Assembly: GCA_031290405.1 (NCBI GenBank)
Contig: JAITNO010000002.1
Coordinates: 1-12,274 of the forward strand
Length of the DNA stretch: 12,274 bases
DNA from: Spirochaetaceae bacterium
GTDB taxonomy: Bacteria; Spirochaetota; Spirochaetia; Treponematales; Breznakiellaceae
Direction: 5' to 3'
Positions 1-6,191 of this stretch are shown here, one piece after another. Position numbers and translations under genes: made by a program. Position 1 is the stretch's first letter. Every line of letters starts with the position of its first letter. The notes beneath the pieces were generated by a model. That model was not told the DNA's origin, made no database searches, and worked only from the letters and a program-made list of their open reading frames with translations.

Positions 1-66
1 GGGGCTGGGCGAAAAACGACAGGCAAAGGCAGGCAACCGTGCCGCGTAGGAGGCAATCAGCGGTCC

Positions 67-774
67 CTACAGACGGTACTCTCGGCGCTCTCCCGAGGCG
101 GGGTCGGCGAATCGCAGGAAGGACGCTTTGAGGGCAAGCGGGGCGTCGCCGCCTGAGCCGCCGTAGAGCGCGTCGTTCAGAATGGGAAAGCCGAGCCAGG
201 ACAGGTGGCAGCGGACCTGGTGGCGGAACCCCCGTGCAAGCCTGACGCGGAATTGTACGACGCCTGAGCCGACGGCGGCGGGCTCGAGCGAAAGAACCTC
301 AGTCTGGTATGCGGGTTTGCCGTGAAGGATGGGGCGGACGGATTTCCTGCCCGGGCCGTAGGCGCGAAAGCCGGAACTCACGGTGAACGGCGGGCTTTCC
401 AACGCGCCGCGCGGAAGGCTGAAGCCGTCGGGCGGGAAGCCTGAAAGGAGGCGGTCGCTTTTCGAGGCCAGCGCGTCGTATTCTTTGATGAAGAGGCCGC
501 CGCGCTGCTGAGAGAGGAGTTTCTCGAAGGAGGCCTCGTTGCGCGCGGCAAGGACGAGCCCCGCCGTCCCAAAATCCAGGCGGTGGAGGAGGCCGCCCTC
601 AAAAGCCTTGAGGCCGCGCATCGTCGCAAGCTCAGGGAAGCGCTCCGCGGCCCAGTCGAGCAGGGCTCCGCCCCCTCCGGCGCACAGCGGCGCCGTGTGC
701 ATATCGTGAGGCTTGTACAGCACGAGGTAGTCGGGGCTCTGGGCGACGACGCGCGGGGAAGCGGCCTCTCTCAC
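67..774 (-). CDS. RluA-family RNA pseudouridine synthase
   Basis: A 235-residue protein of the RluA/RluD/TruC family, which converts specific uridines of rRNA or tRNA to pseudouridine. The hallmark is HRLD at residues 64-67, with Asp67 as the expected catalytic nucleophile, followed by GLVLAA. The N-terminal strand YLVLYKPHDM matches the family's V-x-x-KP-x-GM motif, and the C-terminal RGFRHQVRCHL...FPILNDALYGG matches the RTHQIRVHL...GDPLYG block. There is no N-terminal S4 domain, so this is the short catalytic-only type, and the target uridine cannot be named. The start is GTG, in a GTGA overlap with the stop of the upstream fusion gene, which suggests translational coupling. It is the last gene of the minus-strand operon. 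The 66 bases beyond its stop, up to the window edge, show no clear terminator. Confidence 0.88.
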   Translation of the reverse strand: MREAASPRVVAQSPDYLVLYKPHDMHTAPLCAGGGGALLDWAAERFPELATMRGLKAFEGGLLHRLDFGTAGLVLAARNEASFEKLLSQQRGGLFIKEYDALASKSDRLLSGFPPDGFSLPRGALESPPFTVSSGFRAYGPGRKSVRPILHGKPAYQTEVLSLEPAAVGSGVVQFRVRLARGFRHQVRCHLSWLGFPILNDALYGGSGGDAPLALKASFLRFADPASGERREYRL

Positions 775-2594
775 GGCTGGTGCGCGCCGACGGGGGTGGT
801 AGAGCTTTTTACGGCGTAGGCTTCGAAGGTGTCGCCCAGCTTAAACGCGCGGCTGAGCGTCATGCAGAGCTTGTACAGCAGGGGGTTTTTTGCCGTCGCA
901 TACCTTCCGACGAGGGGGAGGCGTTCGGGGTGGTGCCCGCTGCCGACGACGCGGACGGCGGCGAAGCCCGCGTCGCGCAGGATCTTCTTTACGGCGCGGG
1001 GATCCCATATCGTCCAGTGGTCGGCGGGGCTGTCCCGCAAAAAGCGCTTGCTTGCGAAGCGGCCCGACGCGCCCGACGCGGACGGCGTGGAAAAGGCAAA
1101 GACGCCGCCGGGTTTGAGCAATGCGCGCGCCTGGCCGATTGCCGCCGCCGGGTCTTGGAGGTGCTCGATGACATACCACAGGGTAACCACGTCAAACGTC
1201 CCCTCTTGGCCGCGCAGCCCTTCGTCGGGGAAATAAGCTTGGCGCGCGGGAATGCCAAATGCGTCGCGCACATACTCCACCGCGCCGGCGCAGGGGTCCA
1301 GCCCCTCGCAGCGAAACCCCTCAGACTGTGCGGCGGCAAGAAACGCACCGTAGGCGCAGCCTACGTCAAGCAGGGCCGGGGACGGCGCGCCCGCGCCTGA
1401 CGCCGCAATCCTTTTGATGCGCCGCAAACGCCGCCGCGCCAGAGCCGTCAAGTTCGGAAAGTCCTCCAGATACGTCTTCCCATACTGCCTCTTGTAGGAC
1501 TCAAAGAAGTATTCGTCGGTATAGGCTGCCCCTCCGCCCCTCGCGTGGGCCATGGAGATCGTCTTGCAGCGCGGGCATCGACGGTAGGACTTTTCGGGAA
1601 AGCGCGCGAAGGGGAAAGGGGGAGGAGCGGCGCACACCGGGCACGACGGGAAGCGCTTCGGCTCCAGAGCCGCCATCCAGTCGGCCACGGTCGCCGTCTG
1701 CGCCCCCCCCAGAGCGTAACGCCGCGCCGCCTCCGCAGAGCGCGCGGCTATCGCGGTCAGGGCCATCCCGTCCAGGCCACGCCGAAAAGGCCACGACCGC
1801 ACGGTGAACAGACGCGCCGCCCGCGCCAGCTTTGCGTGATACCTCGTCGGCGACAGAAGCATCACCGGCGTTCCGGCGCAGAGGCTTTCAAAAGCCGTCA
1901 AGCCAAAATGGGTAACGACAAGATCGTAGCCCGCAAGCGTTTCCTTCAAGTTCGGCGCCGACCTTAGCGCCTGGACTGGCGGGCCGCCGGCGGAGTCGGC
2001 CCCCGCCTCCCCCTCGCTTAACGCCCCCTCCACGAGAGTAATCCGCGCGCCGCCTAAGCCCCCGCACAGACGCAGCGCGCGGGAAGAGAGCTCTCCGCCC
2101 CCCTCCGCGCCAAAGCTGATAAGAATCTTCACCGCCTGTCCTAAGGCGGGAACGGCAAACGGAACAGGCTTCCTGTTTTTAGGCAGATCCAACAGATGCG
2201 GCGCCAAGGCATTCGGCTCCGGCCGGCCCGGAAGAGCCGGCAGCAGATCAAGCAAAAAGTCAAAGCCGCTCCGGTATCGCCCCCCCTCGTCAATGCCCAG
2301 AACCGGCGCAAGCGCGGCAAAGCGGGCAAACTCATCCGCCGGAGTCTTGAAGCGGTCGCAGACGATCAAGCCCCATTGCTTTGCCTCAAGTTCGCCTTCT
2401 TCGACGACATATCCGCCCAGGCCGGCGCCGGCAACAACACACGCCTCGTCCGCGCCCCTCCCCCCCGCCGGCAGGAAGAGAAACGCAGCGCGACCGCGTT
2501 CACGCAAGGCGTGGACCAGAGAGACGCAACGGACAAGGTGGCCGCTCCCCCTGCCCCTTTCAAAAGACGCAAGCGCCAATATCGGAAGCGCCAC
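771..2594 (-). CDS. Fusion: PseG/SpsG-like sugar-nucleotide hydrolase + zinc-ribbon SAM methyltransferase
   Basis: A 607-residue two-part protein. Residues 1 to about 300 resemble PseG/SpsG, the GT-B-fold hydrolases that remove UDP from a diacetamido-trideoxy sugar on the way to pseudaminic acid. Visible are the N-terminal GSGHLVRC loop (GxGH, His19), a VKILISFGAEGGGEL strand resembling the PseG C-domain start, and HFGLTAFESLCAGTPVMLL, the usual nucleotide-binding region. Residues 318-343 hold two Cys pairs, CPVC and CPRC, a probable zinc ribbon. A class I SAM methyltransferase follows, with motif I DVGCAYGAF at 410-418, then DVVTLWYVIEHL and LLKPGGVFAFSTP. Zinc-ribbon methyltransferases of this kind often act on sugar nucleotides. 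The GTG start lies 8 bases beyond the LRR stop, with no strong Shine-Dalgarno. A role in surface or flagellin glycan synthesis is inference; no other glycan gene is nearby. A G8 run lies at 1703-1710. Confidence 0.75.
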   Translation of the reverse strand: MALPILALASFERGRGSGHLVRCVSLVHALRERGRAAFLFLPAGGRGADEACVVAGAGLGGYVVEEGELEAKQWGLIVCDRFKTPADEFARFAALAPVLGIDEGGRYRSGFDFLLDLLPALPGRPEPNALAPHLLDLPKNRKPVPFAVPALGQAVKILISFGAEGGGELSSRALRLCGGLGGARITLVEGALSEGEAGADSAGGPPVQALRSAPNLKETLAGYDLVVTHFGLTAFESLCAGTPVMLLSPTRYHAKLARAARLFTVRSWPFRRGLDGMALTAIAARSAEAARRYALGGAQTATVADWMAALEPKRFPSCPVCAAPPPFPFARFPEKSYRRCPRCKTISMAHARGGGAAYTDEYFFESYKRQYGKTYLEDFPNLTALARRRLRRIKRIAASGAGAPSPALLDVGCAYGAFLAAAQSEGFRCEGLDPCAGAVEYVRDAFGIPARQAYFPDEGLRGQEGTFDVVTLWYVIEHLQDPAAAIGQARALLKPGGVFAFSTPSASGASGRFASKRFLRDSPADHWTIWDPRAVKKILRDAGFAAVRVVGSGHHPERLPLVGRYATAKNPLLYKLCMTLSRAFKLGDTFEAYAVKSSTTPVGAHQP

Positions 2595-2602
2595 CGCCGC
2601 CG

Positions 2603-3940
2603 CTACCAGTCTTGATTCTGCATCGCCCTAAGTTCCTCCGGCTGGATATAGTCCCTCAAAATCGAACGCTGCCCATCCTCGCCGAAATACTCCCACGACA
2701 GTCCCTCCAGGATGTAGGTGCCCCCCTGCTTGCCGTTCAGATTGTAAAACTCGCTAAACCGATTAAGGAAACTGTCGTCCTTGACCACAACGCCTGAGCC
2801 AATGGAAATCGTTTTAAGCTGATTGCCGCTAAAAGCCTGATTGCCAATGTACCGCACCGATTCCGGTATCGTGATGCCCGTAAACTGATTGCCGCTAAAA
2901 GCCGCGTCCCCAATGTGTTCCACGCCCCAGGCAATAATCACCGAATTCAGCTTCTGCCAAGCAAACGCCCCCGCGCCAACCCTTTTAATCGTAAAAGCCC
3001 CCACCGTCGCCGGAATAACCGCATCCCGATAGAACGGCCGGTAGGAACTAATCGACGCCGCGCCACTCCCCAGATTCTCCAGATAATAGGAACCCGTCGC
3101 CCCCTCCACCCCCCGCGCCGTCGGCGTGGCCGAGCCAGTCGGCGCCGCCGAGCCCGCCGCAGCCGAGCCAGCGGCCGCCGCTGACGACCCCGACGGTCTA
3201 GCCGTCCCGGCAGCAGCCAGCCCCAACGGCCCAGCCAGCCCAGCCAACGGCCCAGCCAGCTCAGCCGATGGCCCAGCCAGCCCCAGCCCGGCAGAATCCC
3301 TCTCACTCGGCAGAGCAAACGGGGCAGGAGCCGCAGCCTGACGCCGCGCTGCAGCCTCCATCTCCAGCCGCATCCGCACCGCCTCCGACACCACCCTATC
3401 CTCAGCGCTCACCGCCGGCGCAAACTGGGCAGCGTCTTTCAGCAGAATCGCATCCTCAACCCTCGACGCCGACTCCCTCGGCGGAATCGTATGCACCGTC
3501 GTCGGCGTTGCCCCGCGGAACGGCCGAATAAGCGGCAGCTTATCAAGCCCCGTATGCTCATCGTAGCCCCGGTAGACGCTAATCGACAAGTTTGCGTCAA
3601 ACGCATATCGGTCAATCGTCGCAACGCTCTTCGGCAAGAACACATCGCGCAGCTTATTGCCAAAAAAAGCCTGCCGCCCAATGACGACAATCCCCTCGGG
3701 AATCAGCACATCCGAAAGCCCCTTGAAAAAGAACGCCTGAGCGCCAATCTCCAACACGGGCCCCCCACGAAACACCGACGGAAGCACAATGCTCTTCGCG
3801 TTCCCCGCATAGCCGGAAATCTTCCAGCCCTCGCGCCCATCCACGCGCACAGCCTCAAACCTAAAATCCCCCAGCTCCTGCGAAAAGCACACCCCCCCCG
3901 CAAAAGCCACACAAAAAACCAAAACAAACATTCGCGTCAT
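2603..3940 (-). CDS. Exported BspA-type leucine-rich-repeat protein
   Basis: A 445-residue secreted or surface protein. Residues 1-20 form a signal peptide (MTR, then a hydrophobic core ending near VCFS-QE); the Cys is preceded by GGV, a poor lipobox. Two LRR_5 (BspA/Treponema-type) blocks flank a low-complexity linker. The N-terminal block, about 60-130, has IGAQAFF, IPEGIVVIGRQAFFGNKL and LPKSVATIDRYAF. The C-terminal block, about 310-390, has IGDAAFSGNQF and IPESVRYIGNQAFSGNQL, with a 19-bp exact DNA repeat (2819-2837, 2885-2903) one 22-residue LRR apart. The linker is rich in Ala, Gly, Pro and Ser and includes tandem 7-residue LAGPxxx units. ATG start with GGGGGAG at 3946-3952, 5 bases away. 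A GATAAT hexamer (3964-3969) may be the -10; no good -35 is seen. Proteins of this type bind host or neighbouring-cell surfaces; the ligand here is unknown. Confidence 0.82.
   Translation of the reverse strand: MTRMFVLVFCVAFAGGVCFSQELGDFRFEAVRVDGREGWKISGYAGNAKSIVLPSVFRGGPVLEIGAQAFFFKGLSDVLIPEGIVVIGRQAFFGNKLRDVFLPKSVATIDRYAFDANLSISVYRGYDEHTGLDKLPLIRPFRGATPTTVHTIPPRESASRVEDAILLKDAAQFAPAVSAEDRVVSEAVRMRLEMEAAARRQAAAPAPFALPSERDSAGLGLAGPSAELAGPLAGLAGPLGLAAAGTARPSGSSAAAAGSAAAGSAAPTGSATPTARGVEGATGSYYLENLGSGAASISSYRPFYRDAVIPATVGAFTIKRVGAGAFAWQKLNSVIIAWGVEHIGDAAFSGNQFTGITIPESVRYIGNQAFSGNQLKTISIGSGVVVKDDSFLNRFSEFYNLNGKQGGTYILEGLSWEYFGEDGQRSILRDYIQPEELRAMQNQDW
3228..3290 (-). repeat. Three 21-bp tandem repeats in the LRR linker
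   Basis: Three consecutive 21-bp units (3228-3248, 3249-3269, 3270-3290), each beginning GGCCCAGCCAGC on the plus strand, with a degenerate fourth unit at about 3207-3227. On the coding strand they give heptapeptides LAGPSAE, LAGPLAG and LAGPLGL. Because the period is seven codons, unit gain or loss keeps the frame. The linker probably spaces the two LRR blocks. Confidence 0.75.
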
Positions 3941-4015
3941 AATAACTCCCCCATTACCCCCCTATTATCGGCATTAGTCGGCGATTCTTTTACCAGACTC
4001 ACAATGAGCCCCTAA

Positions 4016-4060
4016 AAAATGAAAATTGATTGTCGGCCGCCCTAAGCGGGTTCTGCGGCC
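4016..4060 (-). terminator. Possible terminator after tRNA-Thr
   Basis: Read on the minus strand, GGCCGC (4060-4055) and GCGGCC (4040-4035) can pair around a 14-base loop, followed at once by a T-rich stretch that includes TTTTCATTTTTT (4027-4016). It lies downstream of tRNA-Thr and upstream of the LRR promoter. The stem is short and the T tract starts several bases after it, so this is only a candidate. It overlaps the partial dispersed repeat on the other strand. Confidence 0.35.
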
Positions 4061-4095
4061 TACGACGCCCAGTCTGGGAAAGAGGCTTTGCGTCC
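4050..4095 (+). repeat. Partial copy (copy A) of the dispersed GGCCTACG repeat
   Basis: From GGCCTACG at 4057 to GCTTTGCGTC at 4085-4094, 30 of 38 bases match, without gaps, the repeat copy inside cytX (7838 onward), including the identical 28-base offset between the two blocks. Homology fades after about 4095. The segment sits in the otherwise featureless gap between tRNA-Thr and the LRR gene. The hand alignment is convincing in its core but covers only the left half of the element. Confidence 0.55.
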
Positions 4096-4155
4096 GAGGA
4101 GCTGTTCGCTCTGGACAAATCATCATGCTCCGTCGCGGGGATAAGGAACTGCCTA

Positions 4156-4228
<73 letters not shown>

Positions 4229-4255
4229 GGGGGACCGCGAGGCGGCCCGATGTTT

Positions 4256-4951
4256 CTATTCAAGCATCATAAGGGTCTTTGGGTCAAGACGCAAAGGCTC
4301 GTTCTTGGTAACGCTTTTGCCGTGATCTTTTACAACGGAGAGCCCCACGTGGTCGGCTTTCGGCTCAAGGTCGATAACAACGTCAATGCAATCCTCAAAG
4401 TCTTTAATCACGTTGGGGACTTTTTTGTCGTCGTAATCGCCGTCCTTTACCGAACAGCTGTACCAGACGGACAGCCCCAGTTCCTTTGAAAATTCCCGCA
4501 GGGTGGCAAGGCGTTCGCGCTTTGCAATCGAAAAGTTAAAACCGTCGATGATGAGCGCGTCGGTCTTGTAGCCGCCGTCGACGATGATTGCTTTAAGGCT
4601 CTTGCGGATGACATCCGTGTTTACGCCCTTTTGGTTAAAATTCAGGAGCATCCTGTTGCGGTTGACGTCCTCTTTGAGCTCACGCTCGTTTTCCACGTTT
4701 TTCGCCTTGATAATCTGGTCGAAAATGTCCTGATACCAGGCAACGACATAATCATGCTCTTGCGTAAATGAAATATGAATTATCTTTTTTCCTTGCAGCA
4801 ACTTATCCAGCGCAATCTGAACAAGAATCGACGTCTTTCCAATGCCGGCAGCCGAAGCAATCAAACCAATTTCACCAGCTTGCAAGCCGCCGGTGATTGA
4901 CTTCTCGAAAACCCGCACCGGACTGCGGGATATTAACTCATCTTTTATCAT
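4256..4951 (-). CDS. RecA/KaiC/DnaB-like P-loop ATPase of unknown role
   Basis: A 231-residue cytoplasmic protein with a RecA-fold ATPase core. GGLQAGEIGLIASAAGIGKTS (about residues 21-41) contains the Walker A motif and the G-x-x-x-G-E lead-in typical of DnaB/KaiC-type proteins; YKTDALIIDGFN supplies a Walker B-like hydrophobic strand ending in Asp. The remainder is not recognisable to me, and there is no DNA-binding or helicase accessory domain. The ATG start is well supported by GAGGAG at 4959-4964, 7 bases upstream. Sampled lines average near 48% G+C, against about 65-70% in neighbours, and codon use is visibly richer in A/T. That may reflect recent acquisition or different codon selection. 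Upstream of the start no convincing sigma-70 promoter is seen; tRNA-Thr follows on the same strand. A function in DNA repair, signalling or motility cannot be chosen from sequence alone. Confidence 0.72.
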   Translation of the reverse strand: MIKDELISRSPVRVFEKSITGGLQAGEIGLIASAAGIGKTSILVQIALDKLLQGKKIIHISFTQEHDYVVAWYQDIFDQIIKAKNVENERELKEDVNRNRMLLNFNQKGVNTDVIRKSLKAIIVDGGYKTDALIIDGFNFSIAKRERLATLREFSKELGLSVWYSCSVKDGDYDDKKVPNVIKDFEDCIDVVIDLEPKADHVGLSVVKDHGKSVTKNEPLRLDPKTLMMLE

Positions 4952-5043
4952 TACGATTCTCCTCGTTGTGTTGTAATGGCCAAGCCTAGCACATTCCGTC
5001 GGCTTGTTCTAGTGGGCGTACGCGGCGCCCGCCTGAGCCTTCG

Positions 5044-5649
5044 TCAATCATGCAAAAACGCATCAATCCGCGCCTCAAACTCGTCAAAAGAATCCACGCA
5101 GGGAATGTCGCCGTGCATTTGCCGTATCGCCTGCGGCGCGCGAAAAAGGCACCCCGAGTCGGCGGCTTTAATCATCGCCAGGTCGTTAAACGAGTCGCCG
5201 GCCGCAAAGACCTCGATGTTGCAGCCCTTGAACGCCTCCACCGCGCACCTTTTGCCATCCCTCTGGCGGAGCTTCCAGCCGGCAATCCTCCCGTCGGGGG
5301 CCACTTCGAGCGTATTGCAGAACAGGGTGGGAAACTTGAGCTTTTCCATCAAGGGCCGTGCGAATTGCTCAAACGTGTCGGAAAGAACCACCAGCTGCGC
5401 CTTGGCCCTCATCGAATCGGCAAACGCCGCCGCGCCGGGCAAGGGGCTCATGCCGCCGACAACCCGTTGTATGTCGGCAAGCTTTAGATTGTTTTTGTTA
5501 AGAAGATCCAGCCTGAACGCCATCAGTTTATCATAATCCGGCTCGTCGCGCGTTGTGCGCGCCAGCTCGGGGATTCCCGTCGCGTGCGAAAACGCGATCC
5601 ATATCTCCGGCACAAGCACGCCTTCCAAATCAAGACAGATAAGTTTCAT
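5044..5649 (-). CDS. thrH: ThrH-type phosphoserine phosphatase / homoserine phosphotransferase
   Basis: A 201-residue HAD-superfamily protein. Family members dephosphorylate phosphoserine and can pass the phosphate to homoserine, linking serine and threonine synthesis. Motif I is CLDLEGVLVPEIW (DxE variant, typical of ThrH), motif II VVLSDTFEQF, and motif III/IV the Lys-containing KRCAVEAFKG and AAGDSFNDLAMI. ThrH from Pseudomonas is about 205 residues, so the length fits the start at 5649 (MKLICLDLEGV). The same frame stays open to 6000 through the 21-bp repeats, but a start there would be TTG with no Shine-Dalgarno and would lie upstream of the likely promoter. An in-frame ATG at 5664 would lie inside the -10 region. 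The chosen ATG sits 3-4 bases from the predicted transcription start, so the mRNA would be almost leaderless. Confidence 0.88.
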   Translation of the reverse strand: MKLICLDLEGVLVPEIWIAFSHATGIPELARTTRDEPDYDKLMAFRLDLLNKNNLKLADIQRVVGGMSPLPGAAAFADSMRAKAQLVVLSDTFEQFARPLMEKLKFPTLFCNTLEVAPDGRIAGWKLRQRDGKRCAVEAFKGCNIEVFAAGDSFNDLAMIKAADSGCLFRAPQAIRQMHGDIPCVDSFDEFEARIDAFLHD

Positions 5650-5659
5650 GTTGAGCGCA

Positions 5660-5688
5660 AGCATATCCCCCCCCAAAGTAAATTTCAA
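5660..5688 (-). promoter_or_regulatory. thrH promoter with G8 tract in the spacer
   Basis: On the minus strand a TTGAAA -35 (5688-5683) and a TATGCT -10 (5665-5660) are separated by exactly 17 bases, eight of which are a G homopolymer (5674-5667). The predicted start of transcription is about 5652-5653, immediately before the ATG at 5649. Gain or loss of a G would change the spacer from its optimum. Hexamers match consensus at 5/6 and 4/6. Confidence 0.6.
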
Positions 5689-5751
5689 TACGCCCTGGAT
5701 GGGGGAGCGCCCACCTGCCACCCCCGGCAGCTCGCTCGGTGCACAGAACGG

Positions 5752-5961
5752 CTCCCCCGACGGGCTCGGGGACTCCCCCGACGGGCTCGGGGACTCCCCC
5801 GACGGGCTCGGGGACATCCCCGACGAGCTCGGGGACATCCCCGACGGGCTCGGGGACATCCCCGACGGACTCGGGGACATCCCCGACGGACTCGGGGACT
5901 CCCCCGACGAGCTCGGGGACTCCCCCGACGGGCTCGGGGACATCCCCGACGGGCTCGGGGG
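5752..5961. repeat. Ten tandem 21-bp hairpin repeats
   Basis: Ten units of exactly 21 bp, with no indels, fill 5752-5961. Every unit contains CCCCGA-N5-TCGGGG, a 6-bp stem with a 5-base loop on either strand. Variation is confined to the loop (CGGGC, CGAGC or CGGAC) and to two bases of the linker (CTC or CAT); only the final G of the last unit departs. Because 21 is divisible by 3, several frames stay open: SPSGES/MSP heptapeptides on minus and SPDGLGD/IPDELGD on plus. Neither is likely to be a real protein, as no good start site serves them. Confidence 0.93.
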
Positions 5962-5969
5962 TTTTTTTT
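5945..5969 (+). terminator. Intrinsic terminator formed by the last hairpin repeat and T8
   Basis: The tenth repeat hairpin (CCCCGACGGGCTCGGGG, 5944-5960) plus one G is followed by eight T residues at 5962-5969, the classic shape of a plus-strand Rho-independent terminator. No plus-strand gene lies just upstream, so it could stop transcripts running antisense to thrH from reaching the thiamine operon. It may also be fortuitous, since the T run appears to belong to the dispersed repeat. Confidence 0.5.
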
Positions 5970-6055
5970 GCGGCGGCCTACGGAGCTGCGCCCCCAGCAA
6001 TACGCCTTGTGATTGAGGGTTGCGCTCCCCCGTTTTGGGCCGCTAGGCTACGGGT
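5962..6055 (+). repeat. Dispersed repeat, copy B
   Basis: Shares with the cytX copy (7825-7930) a T7-8 run, then GC-G-GGCCTACGG-GCT (15 of 18 bases after the Ts), TACGCYTTG, a GCG-TCCCCCG-TTTGGGC block (about 17/20) and a right-end GGC(C)TACGGGT. A gap of about ten bases near the right end separates the copies. It lies between the hairpin array and the thiD promoter and has no coding capacity of its own. Confidence 0.65.
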
Positions 6056-6062
6056 GAGGCGG

Positions 6063-6090
6063 TTGACTCTTTTGGTGAAATCTTTATGCT
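6063..6090 (+). promoter_or_regulatory. Promoter of the thiD-cytX-thiM-thiE operon
   Basis: TTGACT (6063-6068) and TATGCT (6085-6090) with a 16-base spacer match sigma-70 hexamers at 5/6 and 4/6. The predicted start, near 6097, is directly before the TPP aptamer, as expected for a riboswitch leader. The -10 is identical to that of thrH. Confidence 0.6.
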
Positions 6091-6098
6091 GTATGAAC

Positions 6099-6186
6099 CG
6101 ACGGGGTGCTGGGTTTCCGGCTGAGATGGGGCGCGGGCGCGCTCCAAACCCTTATTACCTGATACGGATAATGCCGGCGTAGGGAG
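6099..6186 (+). promoter_or_regulatory. TPP (THI-box) riboswitch
   Basis: The conserved TPP aptamer landmarks occur in order: GGGGTGC (6103-6109), CTGAGA (6121-6126), the P3 arm, ACCC (6148-6151), ACCTGATACGGATAAT (6157-6172) and GCCGGCGTAGGGA (6173-6185). The aptamer's 3' strand contains AGGGAG (6181-6186), the Shine-Dalgarno of thiD, 5 bases before its ATG. No terminator lies between aptamer and gene. TPP binding should therefore hide the ribosome-binding site, a translational OFF switch. The genes behind it confirm the ligand. Confidence 0.95.
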
Positions 6187-6191
6187 CGTTT

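Noticed and set aside
1..66. Terminator after the pseudouridine synthase gene
   Set aside because: No stem followed by a T tract could be found in these 66 bases; only short AGGCA direct repeats are present.
841..1400. ORFs in other frames across the methyltransferase region
   Set aside because: High G+C shadow frames with biased Arg/Ala composition and no recognisable motifs; the fusion protein explains the region.
5014..5030. GGGCG/CGCCC hairpin after thrH as a terminator
   Set aside because: Stem of only five pairs and no T tract on the minus strand afterwards.
5752..5961. CRISPR array
   Set aside because: Units are contiguous with no unique spacers; it is a minisatellite.
5555..6182. 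Long plus-strand open frames with SPDGLGD or PTGSGT repeats
   Set aside because: They exist only because the repeat period is a multiple of three and stops are rare at this G+C; they overlap the thrH promoter and have no ribosome-binding site or homology.
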